Position numbers and translations under genes: made by a program. Shown one piece after another: positions 10,007 to 20,605 of a DNA stretch of 64,000 bases. Every line of letters begins with the position of its first letter. The stretch's first letter is position 1. Below the pieces are notes generated by a model that saw only the letters and a list, made by a program, of their open reading frames with translations, made no database searches and was not told the DNA's origin. The DNA comes from Sarcophilus harrisii (lineage: Eukaryota > Chordata > Mammalia > Dasyuromorphia > Dasyuridae), in the NCBI RefSeq assembly GCF_902635505.1, contig NC_045426.1, forward strand, positions 539,543,818 through 539,607,817. Reading direction: 5' to 3'.

Positions 10007-11594
10007 AAAAGGGTGTGTGTAAATTTTATAATTTTTGGGGGGAAAAAGCATTTATGAAAACAATAATGGACAGGCCCCAAACTGCTATCATCTTGCTAGT
10101 TTCCTAAATCTGCACTCCCCCTACCTCCTTCTCCCCCTCCACTTGACACCATTATAAAAACTGCTCCAGCACCATTGCTTCCTATAGCATACAATACTTT
10201 CTATTTATCTGCAAAGGGGCCCCTCTAGATCATTCAATTCCATTTCTAAATCCAGTTATCTACCATTAACTGATCCATCTCACATTTTGCTCTTACTCCT
10301 AAAATAAGTAAAATACAGACAAACTTTTCTCCATATAATTCTTTTAATTTAATTACTGGCATCTCTTGAGTAAATTCTTCAATGTTTGTGATGTACAGCC
10401 AACATCTGGCCCAATGAAGAGTGCATGCTAAAAAACCTGACCTTGAACTTCCTCTCCAAAGAAAGAGCACTGCTTTTAAATATGAAGTCAAAATAAGTTT
10501 AATCTTTTTTTTAAAGAATACTTCTTTAAGATGTGTTTTTAAAATATGACTTCAGCTAAAGACAAATTGGGCTGCAATGTATATTTTTAGTGCCTAAGTA
10601 GGCACTCACATGTCATATGTAGCTCCTGACCACAGAGACTGTATACTAAATATGGGCCTATGCTCATGTATACAGTATAATTGTGGAATTCTATGCTTCA
10701 GGCTCCAAGCCACAAGGAATAATAGGACTCCAGAAAAAGGAATGAGCTTAGCAGTTGTCTCCCTCCAGAACCTAATGTAGTTTACTCTGTGAATTAAGCT
10801 AAGAATCACTGAGAAGATTCTGGGCTCCAGTCTTCAATCCCCAAATTGATATACTCGGTTCCTTCTGTAGCCAGGAGTTTTCATTGTTGATTCTGAAAGG
10901 GCGCCAGCTTAACACTCGTTACTGAGCAATTCTGTGGTTTTCCACATTATCCAAACCCATGAGTGTGGCAGAGGTGTGTGCGTGGAATCCCAATTAGTTG
11001 TAAGCAGTGATTAGTAAAGGACATAAAATAAAATGACAGAGGGGCAGTTGGAAGGCAGTGAAAGTACTGCTTTGACGATGAAAAGGAGACAGAAGGCTTT
11101 ACCAGCTCGGGATTGGTGTCTGCAGTGGGAACGGGGGACACAAAGGGGTGGTCTGGTAAACTCCGGACTTTTCGAAGATGGTGTCCTTGTTTGAGTAACG
11201 TGGAGTGGCAACATCCTGCTTTTGTTCATTTCTGTAAGCAGACTTCGGAAAAGAAAGCACAGGGCACACAGGGAGGAAACTAGTGAAGCATGGACTTCAA
11301 ATTAGACCACTCACATCACCAGAGGAAAAGGAAAATGTATCTGTCTACTGTTTCCTCCAAATCTGCTCCTGTTTTATCTGAAACCTCTCAACAGCAAACT
11401 TCCTAAAAACTGTACCGAGGTTCAAAAGTTCATTAGGCGCTAGAACAGTGGTGGGCACCCATATTCATGGGGAAAAAGAAGGCTACAGATGTAAAAGGTT
11501 ATTGAATCTGGCTCCTCCTCCTCAGGCCATCTGCAAAAGCTTGGGGCTTTACAATCAACATGACCTTCAGGCCCGGTGCAGTTACTCAAACGGC
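10007..11594. other. Mostly unique DNA, GC rising after 10.8 kb
   Basis: No repeat family recognised. From about 10.8 kb the base composition becomes more balanced and a few CpGs appear (for example AGGGCGCCAGC and ACTGCTTTGACGATG). No open frame carries a domain I recognise, so this is more likely a regulatory or ancient unique block than an exon. Confidence 0.4.
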
Positions 11595-11653
11595 ACCTGC
11601 CAAGGATTAAGAATCCTGCTGGTGAATGATAGTTTCCCTCCTTTGGTCTGCAA
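11595..11653. repeat. Copy 2 of a 58-bp unclassified repeat
   Basis: ACCTGCCAAGGATTAAGAAT, then CTGGTGAATGATAGTTTCCC and TCCTTTGGTCTGCAA, about 90% identical to 9470-9527. A 94-codon plus-strand frame and an 87-codon minus-strand frame overlap it but resemble no protein I know. Confidence 0.8.
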
Positions 11654-11739
11654 CTGCTTTCACATGATCGAGTGGAGAAGGAACAGACAGAGGGGGCAAA
11701 CACAGAGCAGAGCCTTACCCAGTCTTCAGTAGACAGGCT

Positions 11740-11960
11740 GAGTGAGCAGTAAACACTGATTTTTCATTCCTAGATCTGTCCAAGTCACCACCTGCAAAAA
11801 TCTTTGTCTGAAATTTTTGTGCGTGTTTACCTCAGTTCAGATTTCAGCTCACAAATAATTAAGTCTATCAAAGGAATGGCTTTAATGTGGAAAACAGACC
11901 ATCTCCGGTGAGCTCATTACAGTGTGTAAAGATGAATGTGAATCTTTGTTGTTGGGCTTT
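11740..11960. promoter_or_regulatory. Candidate conserved non-coding element
   Basis: A repeat-free block of balanced composition with CpGs and runs such as CTCACAAATAATTAAGTCTA and TCAAAGGAATGGCTTTAATG, the latter carrying a TEAD-like GGAATG and a SOX-like CAAAG. It has the texture of a vertebrate enhancer. This is an impression only; no alignment was possible. Confidence 0.25.
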
Positions 11961-12644
11961 TTTTTTCCCTTTTCCTTTTTTAAAACCTAAAAAAAAATGC
12001 TGAGTCTTTGAACTCTAACCTAGCTAAAACGAGAAAGACCTTAAGAGAGGTAAGCTGGGAGGCATCTTACAATAATTGCTGCTAATATCAATAAAGCAGA
12101 AAGCACACCACACTTGTTTGCAAGGTGTCTAAATAAGCACCCACAAAATCACAAGATGGGAAGTCACTTCATGTGTGAGTTAATAAACTCAATACTTTCA
12201 GCACAAAAACAGTTTTACAACAGGGAGAAAGGGGTGATTATTTCATATAATATTTTTTAATTAATATAATAAGGAAATAGGGCTGAGCAACACACAATTG
12301 TATGAATTCATTGATATAGAGAACTCCCAACATGAAAACAACCTTTATGGATTTGGATTAGGGATTTACTCAGAGAAATGAGATTAAATGATTTGCCCAG
12401 AGTTACACATCAAATATATATATATATTGAAGACTAGACTTGAATCTAAGTTTTCCTGATATACAGGCCAGATTTTTAGTCCTTTGAACAATGTAACACA
12501 CACACACACACACACACATACACAGAGTTCCCTTCTACCGTTGTAAATAAGGAAATATATAGATTATCTGTGTTAAATTTGAATCTTCTGGGTATGTACT
12601 AGTTTTCTGTAATGGAGACTATTTCATTCTTTAAGAAACAGTAT
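11961..12644. other. Unassigned AT-rich stretch with (CA)n
   Basis: No gene. It contains a TA run near 12415-12428 and a (CA)n at about 12495-12525. Around 12370-12480, AGATTAAATGATTTGCCCAG followed by TTACACATCAAATA and GACTTGAATCTAAGTTTTCC looks like a diverged antisense MIR/CORE-SINE core. Confidence 0.5.
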
Positions 12645-12825
12645 GAAGTGGAGAGATTGCCTTTGAAATCAAAAGACCTGGGTATGAAGTTCCATGCTTT
12701 GACCCTATGTGACTATGTGCAAATTATAACTTCTCCAATCCTTAGTTCCTTCTCATCTATAACATAAGCTTAATAAATTCTGCTATCTCACAGTTTTCTC
12801 TGAGAATGGTACTTTGTAAACCTTG
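12645..12825 (+). mobile_element. MIR-type SINE relic
   Basis: AAAAGACCTGGGTATGAAGT, GTGACTATGTGCAAATTATA and CTTAGTTCCTTCTCATCTAT follow MIR order in the sense direction, and the 3' side GGTACTTTGTAAACCTTGA fits the tail of a marsupial CORE-SINE. Diverged. Confidence 0.6.
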
Positions 12826-13050
12826 ACAGAATTTTCTGAATTAGAAGGGACTTCAGGGGCCATCTATTCTAGTCAATAGCAATTTTACATCCATCACAAT
12901 CCCCACCAAACACATCCCCTGATATGTGGTTATATAGCCTCTGCTTGAAGATCTCAGATTAAAATATTTAATTGTGAGTATTTAATTATTCACATTCATT
13001 GTTTAAAAATTATCTACCAAAGTTCTCTTTTAAACATGGATAATGTTTCA
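12826..13050 (-). mobile_element. L3/CR1 LINE 3' end relic, antisense
   Basis: TTAGAAGGGACTTCAGGGGC, CATCTATTCTAGTCAATAGC and TATATAGCCTCTGCTTGAAG match the recognisable antisense pattern of CR1/L3 3' ends (AAGGGACCT...CATCTAGTCCAA...CAGCCTCTGCTTGAA). The distal part is too decayed to bound exactly. Confidence 0.6.
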
Positions 13051-13395
13051 GACAAGGGTAGGAATATTCTAGCAGCCTACTCTTCCAGGCTCAGAGAATG
13101 TGTGCCATTCCCTTAAAAGGACAATTTAGTATCTAATATAAAGAAAACACAGAAAGTCATTTCCACACTAAATATTTCCCATTGGCCCATAATAACGCAG
13201 CTATTTTTCAAGAAGCATAGGAACTAACAGAACTAGAGATGGTCAAGCTTTTCAACCCTAGAGAGACTAAAAATCAATCCAAGGTCATCAGAGAGTGACT
13301 ATGCTGTGCCTTTCTCTCGAGGATTCTACTTCTGCAGCATTTACCCCTCCAAAAAAAAAAGGCCATCTCTTGCTCTCTTCCTTTGCTTCTCTCCC
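13051..13395. other. Unassigned stretch
   Basis: No gene or repeat family recognised. Confidence 0.5.
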
Positions 13396-13615
13396 CCCTC
13401 TCTATATATGTATACATATATACCCACATACACACACACACACATATATATATATATAAAATGTGCGTATATAAATGTACATGTGTGTACATAAATTATA
13501 TACGTATATATATTGTTTCTGTCTTTGTCTTTGTCTCTCTCTCTTTCTCTTAGTCTCTTTTTTGTCTCTCTCTGTGCTTCTTTCTCACTCTCTGCATCTC
13601 AGTTTCTTCCTGTCT
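13396..13615. repeat. Compound TA/CA then TCTTTG/CT microsatellite
   Basis: TATGTATACATATATA passes into CA and TA runs, then from about 13515 into CTTTGT/CTCT units. Open frames on both strands here (Tyr/Ile/His-rich or Ser/Leu-rich) are low-complexity artefacts. Confidence 0.9.
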
Positions 13616-14384
13616 CTCACACATACATACAAACACACAATATTCATACACATCACAGGCATTGTGCTAAAATACCATCCACCTGTAATGCTGGCCCTGT
13701 AACATAATTAGGAAGTTAACTTTTCAAATACATTTGCATTTGGTGGCAAAAATACTATTTAAACTCATCTATGAGATTACAGGGGATAGAGGATCTTAAA
13801 AGTGAACTCAACAAGAAAGAAAGGAAGCACTTCTCATTACCAGTCAACATTCTTTACTCACTCAAATGTGTCAACCTATGCTCCAAACCTTTCAGGACAT
13901 GGGAGGATTGACAGGCTCAAAATTCATATCTGCTGCATTAGGACTTAATTGAGGTAAATGTCAACTGTTGGTGTCCAGGTGTTGAAAACTGTCTGCCTTA
14001 CATTTAAACAATAAGACCCGACAGACAGCATACTTGTAGGTGATTATTTTGAAGATCAAGTGAAGGCCAAAATGACTTTACCTATCTAAGTGGAATAGTT
14101 GTTTCAAAATTCAGCGCCTGAAGTGCCGTGCTTGAGATCACAAAATGGATTTTGTACATTTAAAAGAAAAAAGAAAAGCAAGCAGATCAGTGCATTTTCA
14201 GAGTACAGTATTAATGACAAGTATGACATCACCAGTAGCCAATCAGAAAACTCCTTGGTGTCTGGTGTTCTAACACCATTTCATATTTATGGATAAGCAC
14301 CAGGAGGGTGTCAACCCTAAGCTACATTTCCCTCCCTACTCACTTCTAAATAAAGCAACTGCTTTCATTCAGCAGCCAAGCTGC
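13616..14384. other. Unassigned stretch
   Basis: No repeat family recognised; mixed composition. The 65-codon frame at 14099-14296 has no recognisable domain. Confidence 0.45.
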
Positions 14385-14500
14385 CAAAAAAAAAAAAAAA
14401 AGAAAGAAAGAAAGAAGAAAGAAAGAAAGAAAAGAAAGGAAAAAAAAAGAAAGAGAGAGAGAAAAGAAAAGATAAAGAAATAAAAAAGAAAGAAAGAAAA
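14385..14500. repeat. Poly(A) and (GAAA)n tract
   Basis: A run of A followed by AAAG/AAGAA units over about 115 bp. It could be an expanded retroposon tail, but the sequence upstream is not a SINE I recognise. The Lys-rich frame across it is an artefact. Confidence 0.85.
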
Positions 14501-15492
14501 TCTCTCAGTCTCATTTCCTCCTCATCTCAGCAGGTTTTCTGACAATCCTGAAACAATAAGTAGAAGGCAGGCAAGAATGGATGAAACCTTGTGTCACTGC
14601 TCCCTGCCTCACCCTTAAACAGTAGAGCTTTTTAGACCATCTCTTCACAGAAGATGGTATACTAAGGCTCTTTACACTGCCAAAGAACCCTGAGGGCTTC
14701 AAAAAGAAAAGAAAGAATATATATGCCTGTGTCTAGGTCAAAGCTTTCAGAACTAAACAAATAGATAAGATTTTTTTGGCTGATCAATTGTTTTAAACTC
14801 TACTTTCCAATGCTTTAAATTTTTTCTTTGCTAAAAACATTAGGAAAAATAGAGATGATAAATGTTAACACTAATGTGATGATGAGTCCATCCATTCAAC
14901 CATCTATTCAGTTAAAAAATAGTTCTTTAAAATTAAAATATTCATGTTAATCCTAGACAGATACAGCCTTAATTGAAAGTTATGAGAGGTAAACTCTTAT
15001 CACCACACTAGATTTGAGCTCCTCCAACAGGATTCAAGAGCAGGCAGGGCTAGGATAAATAAAGCATCCTTTACATCTATGACTGTTCCTTTTCTTCCAC
15101 ATTTATCCTTGGTCTTCCCAAAGATGTGGCTCTTAGGAATGTGGAAGAAGTAGGGAAGCCAGAAGTGGGGTGGGCTCAGCAGAGATTTGTTTTAAATCCA
15201 GGTCAAGGGGAAATTATGAATATACTTCCTATTATCAGACAAAGCAAAGAATTATTTCAGCATCTAGGAAGCATTCTCACCCAGACAACTCACTCCATGT
15301 TTGTTGTTGTTCTTCTTGTTTTACTTTGCAACAGGAATCATTTCCCCAGGAAATATATACCTATAAATACATGTTCTTTTTTTCCAATGCCCTAACAACT
15401 CTCAACAATAATAAGATTGATAACCAAGGATATGAAAACAAAATTATAAACCTGCAGTGAAGATCTTGGCCTTTCATCAAAATTTGTTATCA
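14501..15492. other. Unassigned stretch
   Basis: No gene or repeat family recognised. Overlapping frames of 89 and 96 codons at 15126-15460 lack any recognisable domain. Confidence 0.45.
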
Positions 15493-15570
15493 AATGATAT
15501 AGAATTTGGAAAGCACTTTGCACAGTTCCTGGCACATTGTAAGTACTCAAAAATGTTCATCACTTTCTTC
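15493..15570 (+). mobile_element. SINE/L2 3'-end fragment
   Basis: GGAAAGCACTTTGCACAGTT followed by CCTGGCACATTGTAAGTACT is the familiar AAAGCACTT...GTGCCTGGCACATAGTAGG motif of mammalian SINE and L2 3' ends. Short fragment. Confidence 0.6.
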
Positions 15571-16685
15571 TATACCCTTTTAAGCAAGATGATAGAGTTG
15601 GGCATGATGATTGAAATCCAGCAACAGATATCAAGCAGACAATACATTTCCACAGTCATTTATAACAAGTTATATATTGAGAGTGAAAATAGCAGTCTTA
15701 GTATATACAAGTCCCATTAAATGAAATATGTATTTTCTGATACTCTTTTTGTTACAGAAACAAAAACAAAAAAAATAGCCTATACTCATAACTGGTTTTA
15801 CTCAAAATGGAAAGGGGATTCAACTATTAATATATTAAGTAAATTAAAAAGACATTATGTATGTGAACATAATAGTTCATCTGCTTGAGAAGGGATAACC
15901 TTCCCTTGGTAAATAAGAGAGTCCGGCATCATTTAACCAATTGGATTTTTAACCAATTTAATCAATTGATTTTTATTGCTTCCTTCCAAGTTAAAGTATT
16001 GATACTTCCTGCAGCATATTCCACAAAGCTCATATAAACAAGTTAAAGTCACTCCTTCATTTCACCCACATGATCTTTCTTCTTGCAGAGCCTTCAGTGA
16101 AATTGGCTGAACTTCAATAGCAGGAAAAGATAGATGTGTGTGGTGCAAAGGGAAAAATCCTGACCTGAGCAGTTCTGCATGCAAAAGTTGTCCAGACCTT
16201 AGAAGAAAGAACAAATAAGATCTTCTTTTTTTGTTCTTTTATCTTGCTTAAAAACAACATAAAAAAATCCCCTTTTTAAGAATGTATCATTTTAAAATTT
16301 CTATAACTTCACAATTAAGACAAAAAATAAAAACAAGAAAACAAAAAACCCAAGACATGAAAATCTAAGTATGTGACAAAAAAAGAATGAATTTAAATCT
16401 CAGCTGTGATCAAAAATTCCAAACAAAAATGTTTATGCAAATGTTCTTGAAGGATCCTCTCAATATTGTTTTCATAATGCAGATGAAAGCTTTTTCAAAA
16501 CCAACCTATTAAGAAAGTCTTGTAAACATAGTCCCCTCTTGACAATCTATTCAAGTCAATAGAAGAAATGATTGGTTTGGATAATTCAAAAATCACTTAT
16601 ACTTGGTTTGGAATGCATTATTATGGGAAGGTGTTAGGCTGGCACAAATTTCTTTCCTGATATAACATAATTTAAGCTAACATTT
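15571..16685. other. Unassigned AT-rich stretch
   Basis: No gene or repeat recognised. Short A-rich tracts only. Confidence 0.45.
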
Positions 16686-16704
16686 AGATTAACGTGAAGT
16701 CCCA

Positions 16705-16948
16705 CTTTAACTTAAGCCAAGAATTCTCAACTTCGGGGACGGCAATGGAGTTATTTCAAGGGGTCCAACTTATTAAATGACTCAGTAATATAAACAAGCA
16801 AATAGACCTTTTATAAACAGAATAAATATTATCTTCAAATATATATATATATATATTTATTTATAATAATTAAAATAAATATATATTTATTACTATTTCT
16901 AAATACATGTTGTGATTAATAAATTCAAAACTCACTTAAAAAAAAAAA
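16705..16948 (+). mobile_element. Poly(A)-tailed retroinsertion with perfect 19-bp TSD
   Basis: The 244-bp segment ends in about 12 A and is flanked by exact copies of AGATTAACGTGAAGTCCCA (16686-16704 and 16949-16967). A duplicated target plus a terminal poly(A) is the hallmark of L1-driven target-primed insertion. The body, with AAGAATTCTCAACTTCGGGG at its start and TA-rich sequence after it, is not a SINE or LINE I recognise. It could be a retrocopied transcript fragment. Confidence 0.85.
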
Positions 16949-17036
16949 AGATTAACGTGAAGTCCCAAAACACAAAGCAACTTAACAGCAGCAGGAAGGT
17001 GACAGGAGTAAAGCAACTGTAAGTTGTTTGGGGGTT

Positions 17037-17070
17037 TTGTTGTTTTGTTTTGTTTTGTTTTGTATTGTTT
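17037..17070. repeat. (TTTTG)n microsatellite
   Basis: Repeated TTTTG units; read in reverse this is a CAAAA repeat, a common form of decayed poly(A) tail for a minus-strand retroposon, though no body is evident. Confidence 0.85.
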
Positions 17071-17384
17071 TTTAAATGCCACAGATAGTCCTGATTTAGC
17101 CACATGTGGCTAATCAAAAAGTTGATTGTACTATATAGTGACAAAACTTGCCATGATTGCAACTGAAAATTTTTCCACAATTTTTAGACATTGATTTGTT
17201 AGATGTCAGCATATTATTTACAATAACAATAATATAACAAGACAGGGAAAGGATGCTGCTGTATTGGATGACCACTGAAAATAGCAAACTAAGGTCATAC
17301 TTTCTTGCTCAGTTATGTTGGTTATGTCTCTTTTTCAATTTCTACCAAGACAGAAACTTCTATTTTTTCATATCAGTTTTATCA
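17071..17384. other. Unassigned stretch
   Basis: No gene or repeat family recognised. Confidence 0.5.
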
Positions 17385-17445
17385 CTTCCGTGCCTAACAT
17401 AGTGCCCATATAATAGGTGCTCTATAAAACTTGCCAATGAAGTGA
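17385..17445 (+). mobile_element. L2 LINE 3'-terminal fragment
   Basis: GTGCCTAACATAGTGCCCAT followed by AATAGGTGCTCTATAAAACT matches the L2 3' end pattern (CACAGTGCCTGGCACATAGTAGGTGCTCAATAAA). About 60 bp. Confidence 0.6.
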
Positions 17446-17823
17446 AAGACTAGTAAGATTTTTTACAGTTACCCTCAGTTATGGAAGAGGTAGTGATTTA
17501 ATGTAAGAGAATATATTTCCCATTGTTTGTTCCTGTAAAACCTGGGCCAGGAAACAGATATGAAAGAAAAGAAAAAGAAAAAGCACAGAAATTCAGGAGA
17601 CATTCCATGGACATCCCAATATTTGTTTCATATATCTTCCTCAAAAGCTACACAAATTCATCTGACTTTCTTATAAATTCTCTCAATCAAAAGAAGCAAG
17701 CAACATGCAAAGCAGTTTGTATGAAATATTCCTCTCATAAGAATATGTCCTTTCTTCATCACTCTCTCCTTTTGTCTCTCTTTCCTTCTGTCTCTCTATC
17801 TTAATCCCAGGTTTAAGACCTAT
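17446..17823. other. Unassigned stretch
   Basis: No repeat family recognised. The 93-codon frame at 17523-17804 ends in a Ser/Leu-rich CT tract and has no domain I recognise. Confidence 0.45.
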
Positions 17824-18056
17824 AGACAGCTAGGTGGCACAGGGGTTTGGTGCTGAGCCTGTAGACAGGAAGTTCTGAGTTTAAAACTGATCATAATTTG
17901 TGATCTTGCATTAAATCACTTAATCTCCACCTCAGTTTCCTTATCTGTAAAATGGGGGTTATAATTGCACCTACATCCCAGATTAGTGGTGAGAATCAAA
18001 TATTTGTAAATTTTATAATGCAGCACTTGATTTGTATAAATGCTTATTATTAGTTC
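17824..18056 (+). mobile_element. CORE-SINE (MON1/WALLSI-like)
   Basis: Head AGACAGCTAGGTGGCACAGG, then ACCTCAGTTTCCTTATCTGT, AAAATGGGGGTTATAATTGC and ATAAATGCTTATTATTAG at the 3' end. This is a near full-length marsupial tRNA-headed CORE-SINE. Confidence 0.8.
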
Positions 18057-18059
18057 TAA

Positions 18060-18190
18060 TACTTACTAAATATATGACTGAGTCACTTAAACATCCTTAG
18101 CCTCAATTTCTCAAACATAAAATGGGCATAATAATACTTTGCTCTGTTGGGATATTAGGAAAACTGTGCCTGGTGAATCATAAAGCACAG
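18060..18190 (+). mobile_element. MIR-type SINE fragment
   Basis: ACTGAGTCACTTAAACATCC, then CTCAATTTCTCAAACATAAA and ATGGGCATAATAATACTTTG follow the core-to-tail order of a MIR/CORE-SINE in sense orientation, immediately after the previous SINE. Confidence 0.6.
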
Positions 18191-18449
18191 GGAGAATGTG
18201 AGATATTAAACCAACTTCCATATTCACAGTGATTTTTGAAAAGGTCTCCAAATCCTAAGTAGATAACTTTAAGCATTCTCTCATAAGCATCTCGTGGATA
18301 AATAAACACTCCAAAAAGGAAGCTGAGAATTTGAAGATACATATCTCATTCTTGAAAACTACAAAACACAGAGTAATTACAATTTGCCCTTGGCATCACT
18401 CATGAAGAAGAATAAAGCATTATATAACTCAGTGATTGATCTGATATGG

Positions 18450-18762
18450 AATTTCTTTTTTTCAATATTATTTTATTTTTCAAAATACATATGGAGCAGC
18501 TAGATGGAACAGTGGATAGAGCACTGGCCTTGAAGTCAGTAAGACCTATCTTCAAATCCAGCCGCAGACATTTAATATTTCCTAGCTGTGTGACCCTAGG
18601 CAAGTCTCTTAACCCTGATTGTCTCAGCCAAAAAAAAAAATACATATGAAGATCGTTTTCAACATATATTTTTAAAACTTTGTATTCTAAATTTTTCTCC
18701 CTTCCTCCCTTAACATTCCCCTCCCCAAGAAGCAATCAATCTGATATAGTTAAATATGGTCA
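18450..18762 (-). mobile_element. L1 3'-end (3' UTR), antisense, split by a SINE
   Basis: TTATTTTATTTTTCAAAATA resumes after the SINE as AGATCGTTTTCAACATATAT, then TTTGTATTCTAAATTTTTCT and AAGCAATCAATCTGATATAG. This is the reverse complement of the marsupial L1 3' UTR seen in sense at 25.9 kb and 46.1 kb. The insert is 5'-truncated to about 160 bp of L1 and carries the SINE at 18494-18636. Confidence 0.8.
18494..18636 (+). mobile_element. WSINE1-like SINE with 12-bp TSD
   Basis: GAGCAGCTAGATGGAACAGT, GGATAGAGCACTGGCCTTGA and GTGTGACCCTAGGCAAGTCT are the tRNA-like head and core; a short GATTGTCTCAGCC end leads into poly(A). Flanking copies of AAAATACATATG (18482-18493 and 18637-18648) are the target duplication. 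The 67-codon frame across it is not a gene. WSINE1 is, as far as I recall, an Australian marsupial family. Confidence 0.85.
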
Positions 18763-19949
18763 CCTCCTTTAAAGATATTTCTAGTAGGAATTTGTTGTTT
18801 GCATTTTACATTTAAAGCATAAGAGATCTGCAAAAGAGTTTGGGTTTTTTATTTTAAGAAGAGAAAGATTATGAAAATAGGCATTTCAATTTATTTTTAA
18901 GTATCAAAGTAATTACTTGTTATTTTGGGGGAACATATTCAGTTGGCTCTAGAACTCTGCTTTTAGCCCTGTAACCTTTAGAAGAGTCATCAGAAACAGA
19001 AATTGAGATAACAAGTCTTCTCCAAAAACTAATGCAAAAAAGTACACCAAAAAAATCCCTTAAGATGGGAAGAGTTGGACAGGGTGACTTCTAAAGAAAT
19101 TTTCAGTTCTAAATCAATATCCCTATAAGGACTCCCACAAATATTTTCTGATTCTTTTAGGTCTTCCTTTCACTTTATTAGCAAGAGATTATCATGAATT
19201 TGCAAATTATATGAACAATGAAAATTTTATTTCTCTTAAAACTGATCAAAGAAGACTTCTATGACCCTTTCCACTTCTACAACATTGTTTCTCTGAGGCA
19301 GGAAGTGAATTGTAGTTGTGAGGAGTTGCTATAAGGTAAAAGACTTAAAATCCTTAGACAACTTTTTCTTCTCATACATTATTCAGTTCAACAAATATTT
19401 ATTATACTATGAGAGTAAAATTTTCAATTCTGTTTATAGTGACTCAAATCAGCTTTTCTAAACATTTAGTCTGAATGGTTTGCATCTCAAATAATCTAAT
19501 TTGGCTTACATATAAAATTAGATTCATGTCTGGAGCACCAGGTCATCTCTCTCTATTTCCCATTCCCAGTAACAGGCTGTGTCAGCAAAGAATATTTATA
19601 ACATCAATATATTTGAGATCAAAGGAGGACATGGTTACACTAGCATCATGGGTCATGTCACACAGAGAGAGAAAAAGGCAAAGAAAATGAGTACATTTGA
19701 GTATGAGCCAATGCAGAACCAGAAGAGTGTGTTAAAAAGGTTATTTTGAACACTTATGTTAAGATTACTAACTATAGCATTTTAAAGTATTACTTGATCT
19801 CATGATTTTTTGGGCTTCCTTTTCCCTCACCTTTAATTCTATTTAAACCAAAGATGATACAGGGAAAAAATAGAATGTTCATGTTATAAGAAGATAGAAC
19901 AACTCTTGAGACACATCGCACTCCAGCTGCCTTCATATAGATACTCATC
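18763..19949. other. Unassigned stretch
   Basis: No gene recognised. A short SINE-tail-like piece lies at about 19075-19130 (GGGTGACTTCTAAAGAAATT, then TTCAGTTCTAAATCAATATC). A short L2-like ATTTATTATACTATGAG piece lies near 19395. Confidence 0.45.
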
Positions 19950-19954
19950 TATAG

Positions 19955-20075
19955 ATTTGGAGCTAGATGGAACTTTTAGAACACGGATAGTCTAGGATCC
20001 TCAATTTATTGATAAGGAATCTGAGGCCTAAGACAAAGTAAAGTCATTCACTCAAGGACATTTGGAGCAGTAAGA
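19955..20075 (-). mobile_element. MIR-like SINE relic, antisense
   Basis: TTGGAGCTAGATGGAACTTT, CTCAATTTATTGATAAGGAA and TCTGAGGCCTAAGACAAAGT resemble an antisense MIR-family SINE (GGAACTT...CAATTTTACAGATGAGGAAACTGAGGC). Confidence 0.5.
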
Positions 20076-20427
20076 TGGGAAGTCTTCTTATTCAAAAGCC
20101 AACTTTTCCACTAATTTTTTTCCTACTGCATCATGATGCCAGTAGGGGGGAAAAAAATGGAAACACCCTCTATAGTAGTATTAGAAATAGGCTATCTAAA
20201 TTTGAAATTTTGTCAACATTAGTTATACTAGAAGGAGAAAAAAAAAAAGCAACAACACCCTTGATGAGCAGATTTCATTTTTCTGTGTCTTATCAGCTAT
20301 GTATGCAAATAATCACATAATGTCTTATTCAAAAGGGTATCTAACTGTTTCAGGATTATTCAATTGTTTAAATTTGATTATATCCTTTTTTTGGAATCAT
20401 AGTTTCATAAACCATTGTCATGAAGAC

Positions 20428-20605
20428 TGAAGTATGGCTTCAAGTTCCAATCTATCTTCAGATGCTCACTAGCTATGTGACCCTGACCAAGTCACTTAAG
20501 CTTTCTGCATTCCATAGTTTCCTCCTCTGCAAAGTCATAATGATAATAATAACATCTATCCCCCAAGTCTTAAAGCACTATATAAATACTAGTTACTATT
20601 ATTGC
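20428..20605 (+). mobile_element. CORE-SINE relic (MON1-like)
   Basis: CTCACTAGCTATGTGACCCT, GACCAAGTCACTTAAGCTTT, TAGTTTCCTCCTCTGCAAAG and the end CACTATATAAATACTAGTTA with ATTATT follow the CORE-SINE order. The 66-codon frame across it is not a gene. Confidence 0.75.

Noticed and set aside
11440-11732. 94-codon plus and 87-codon minus frames
   Set aside because: They overlap each other and a repeat copy; the residue pattern matches no family I know.
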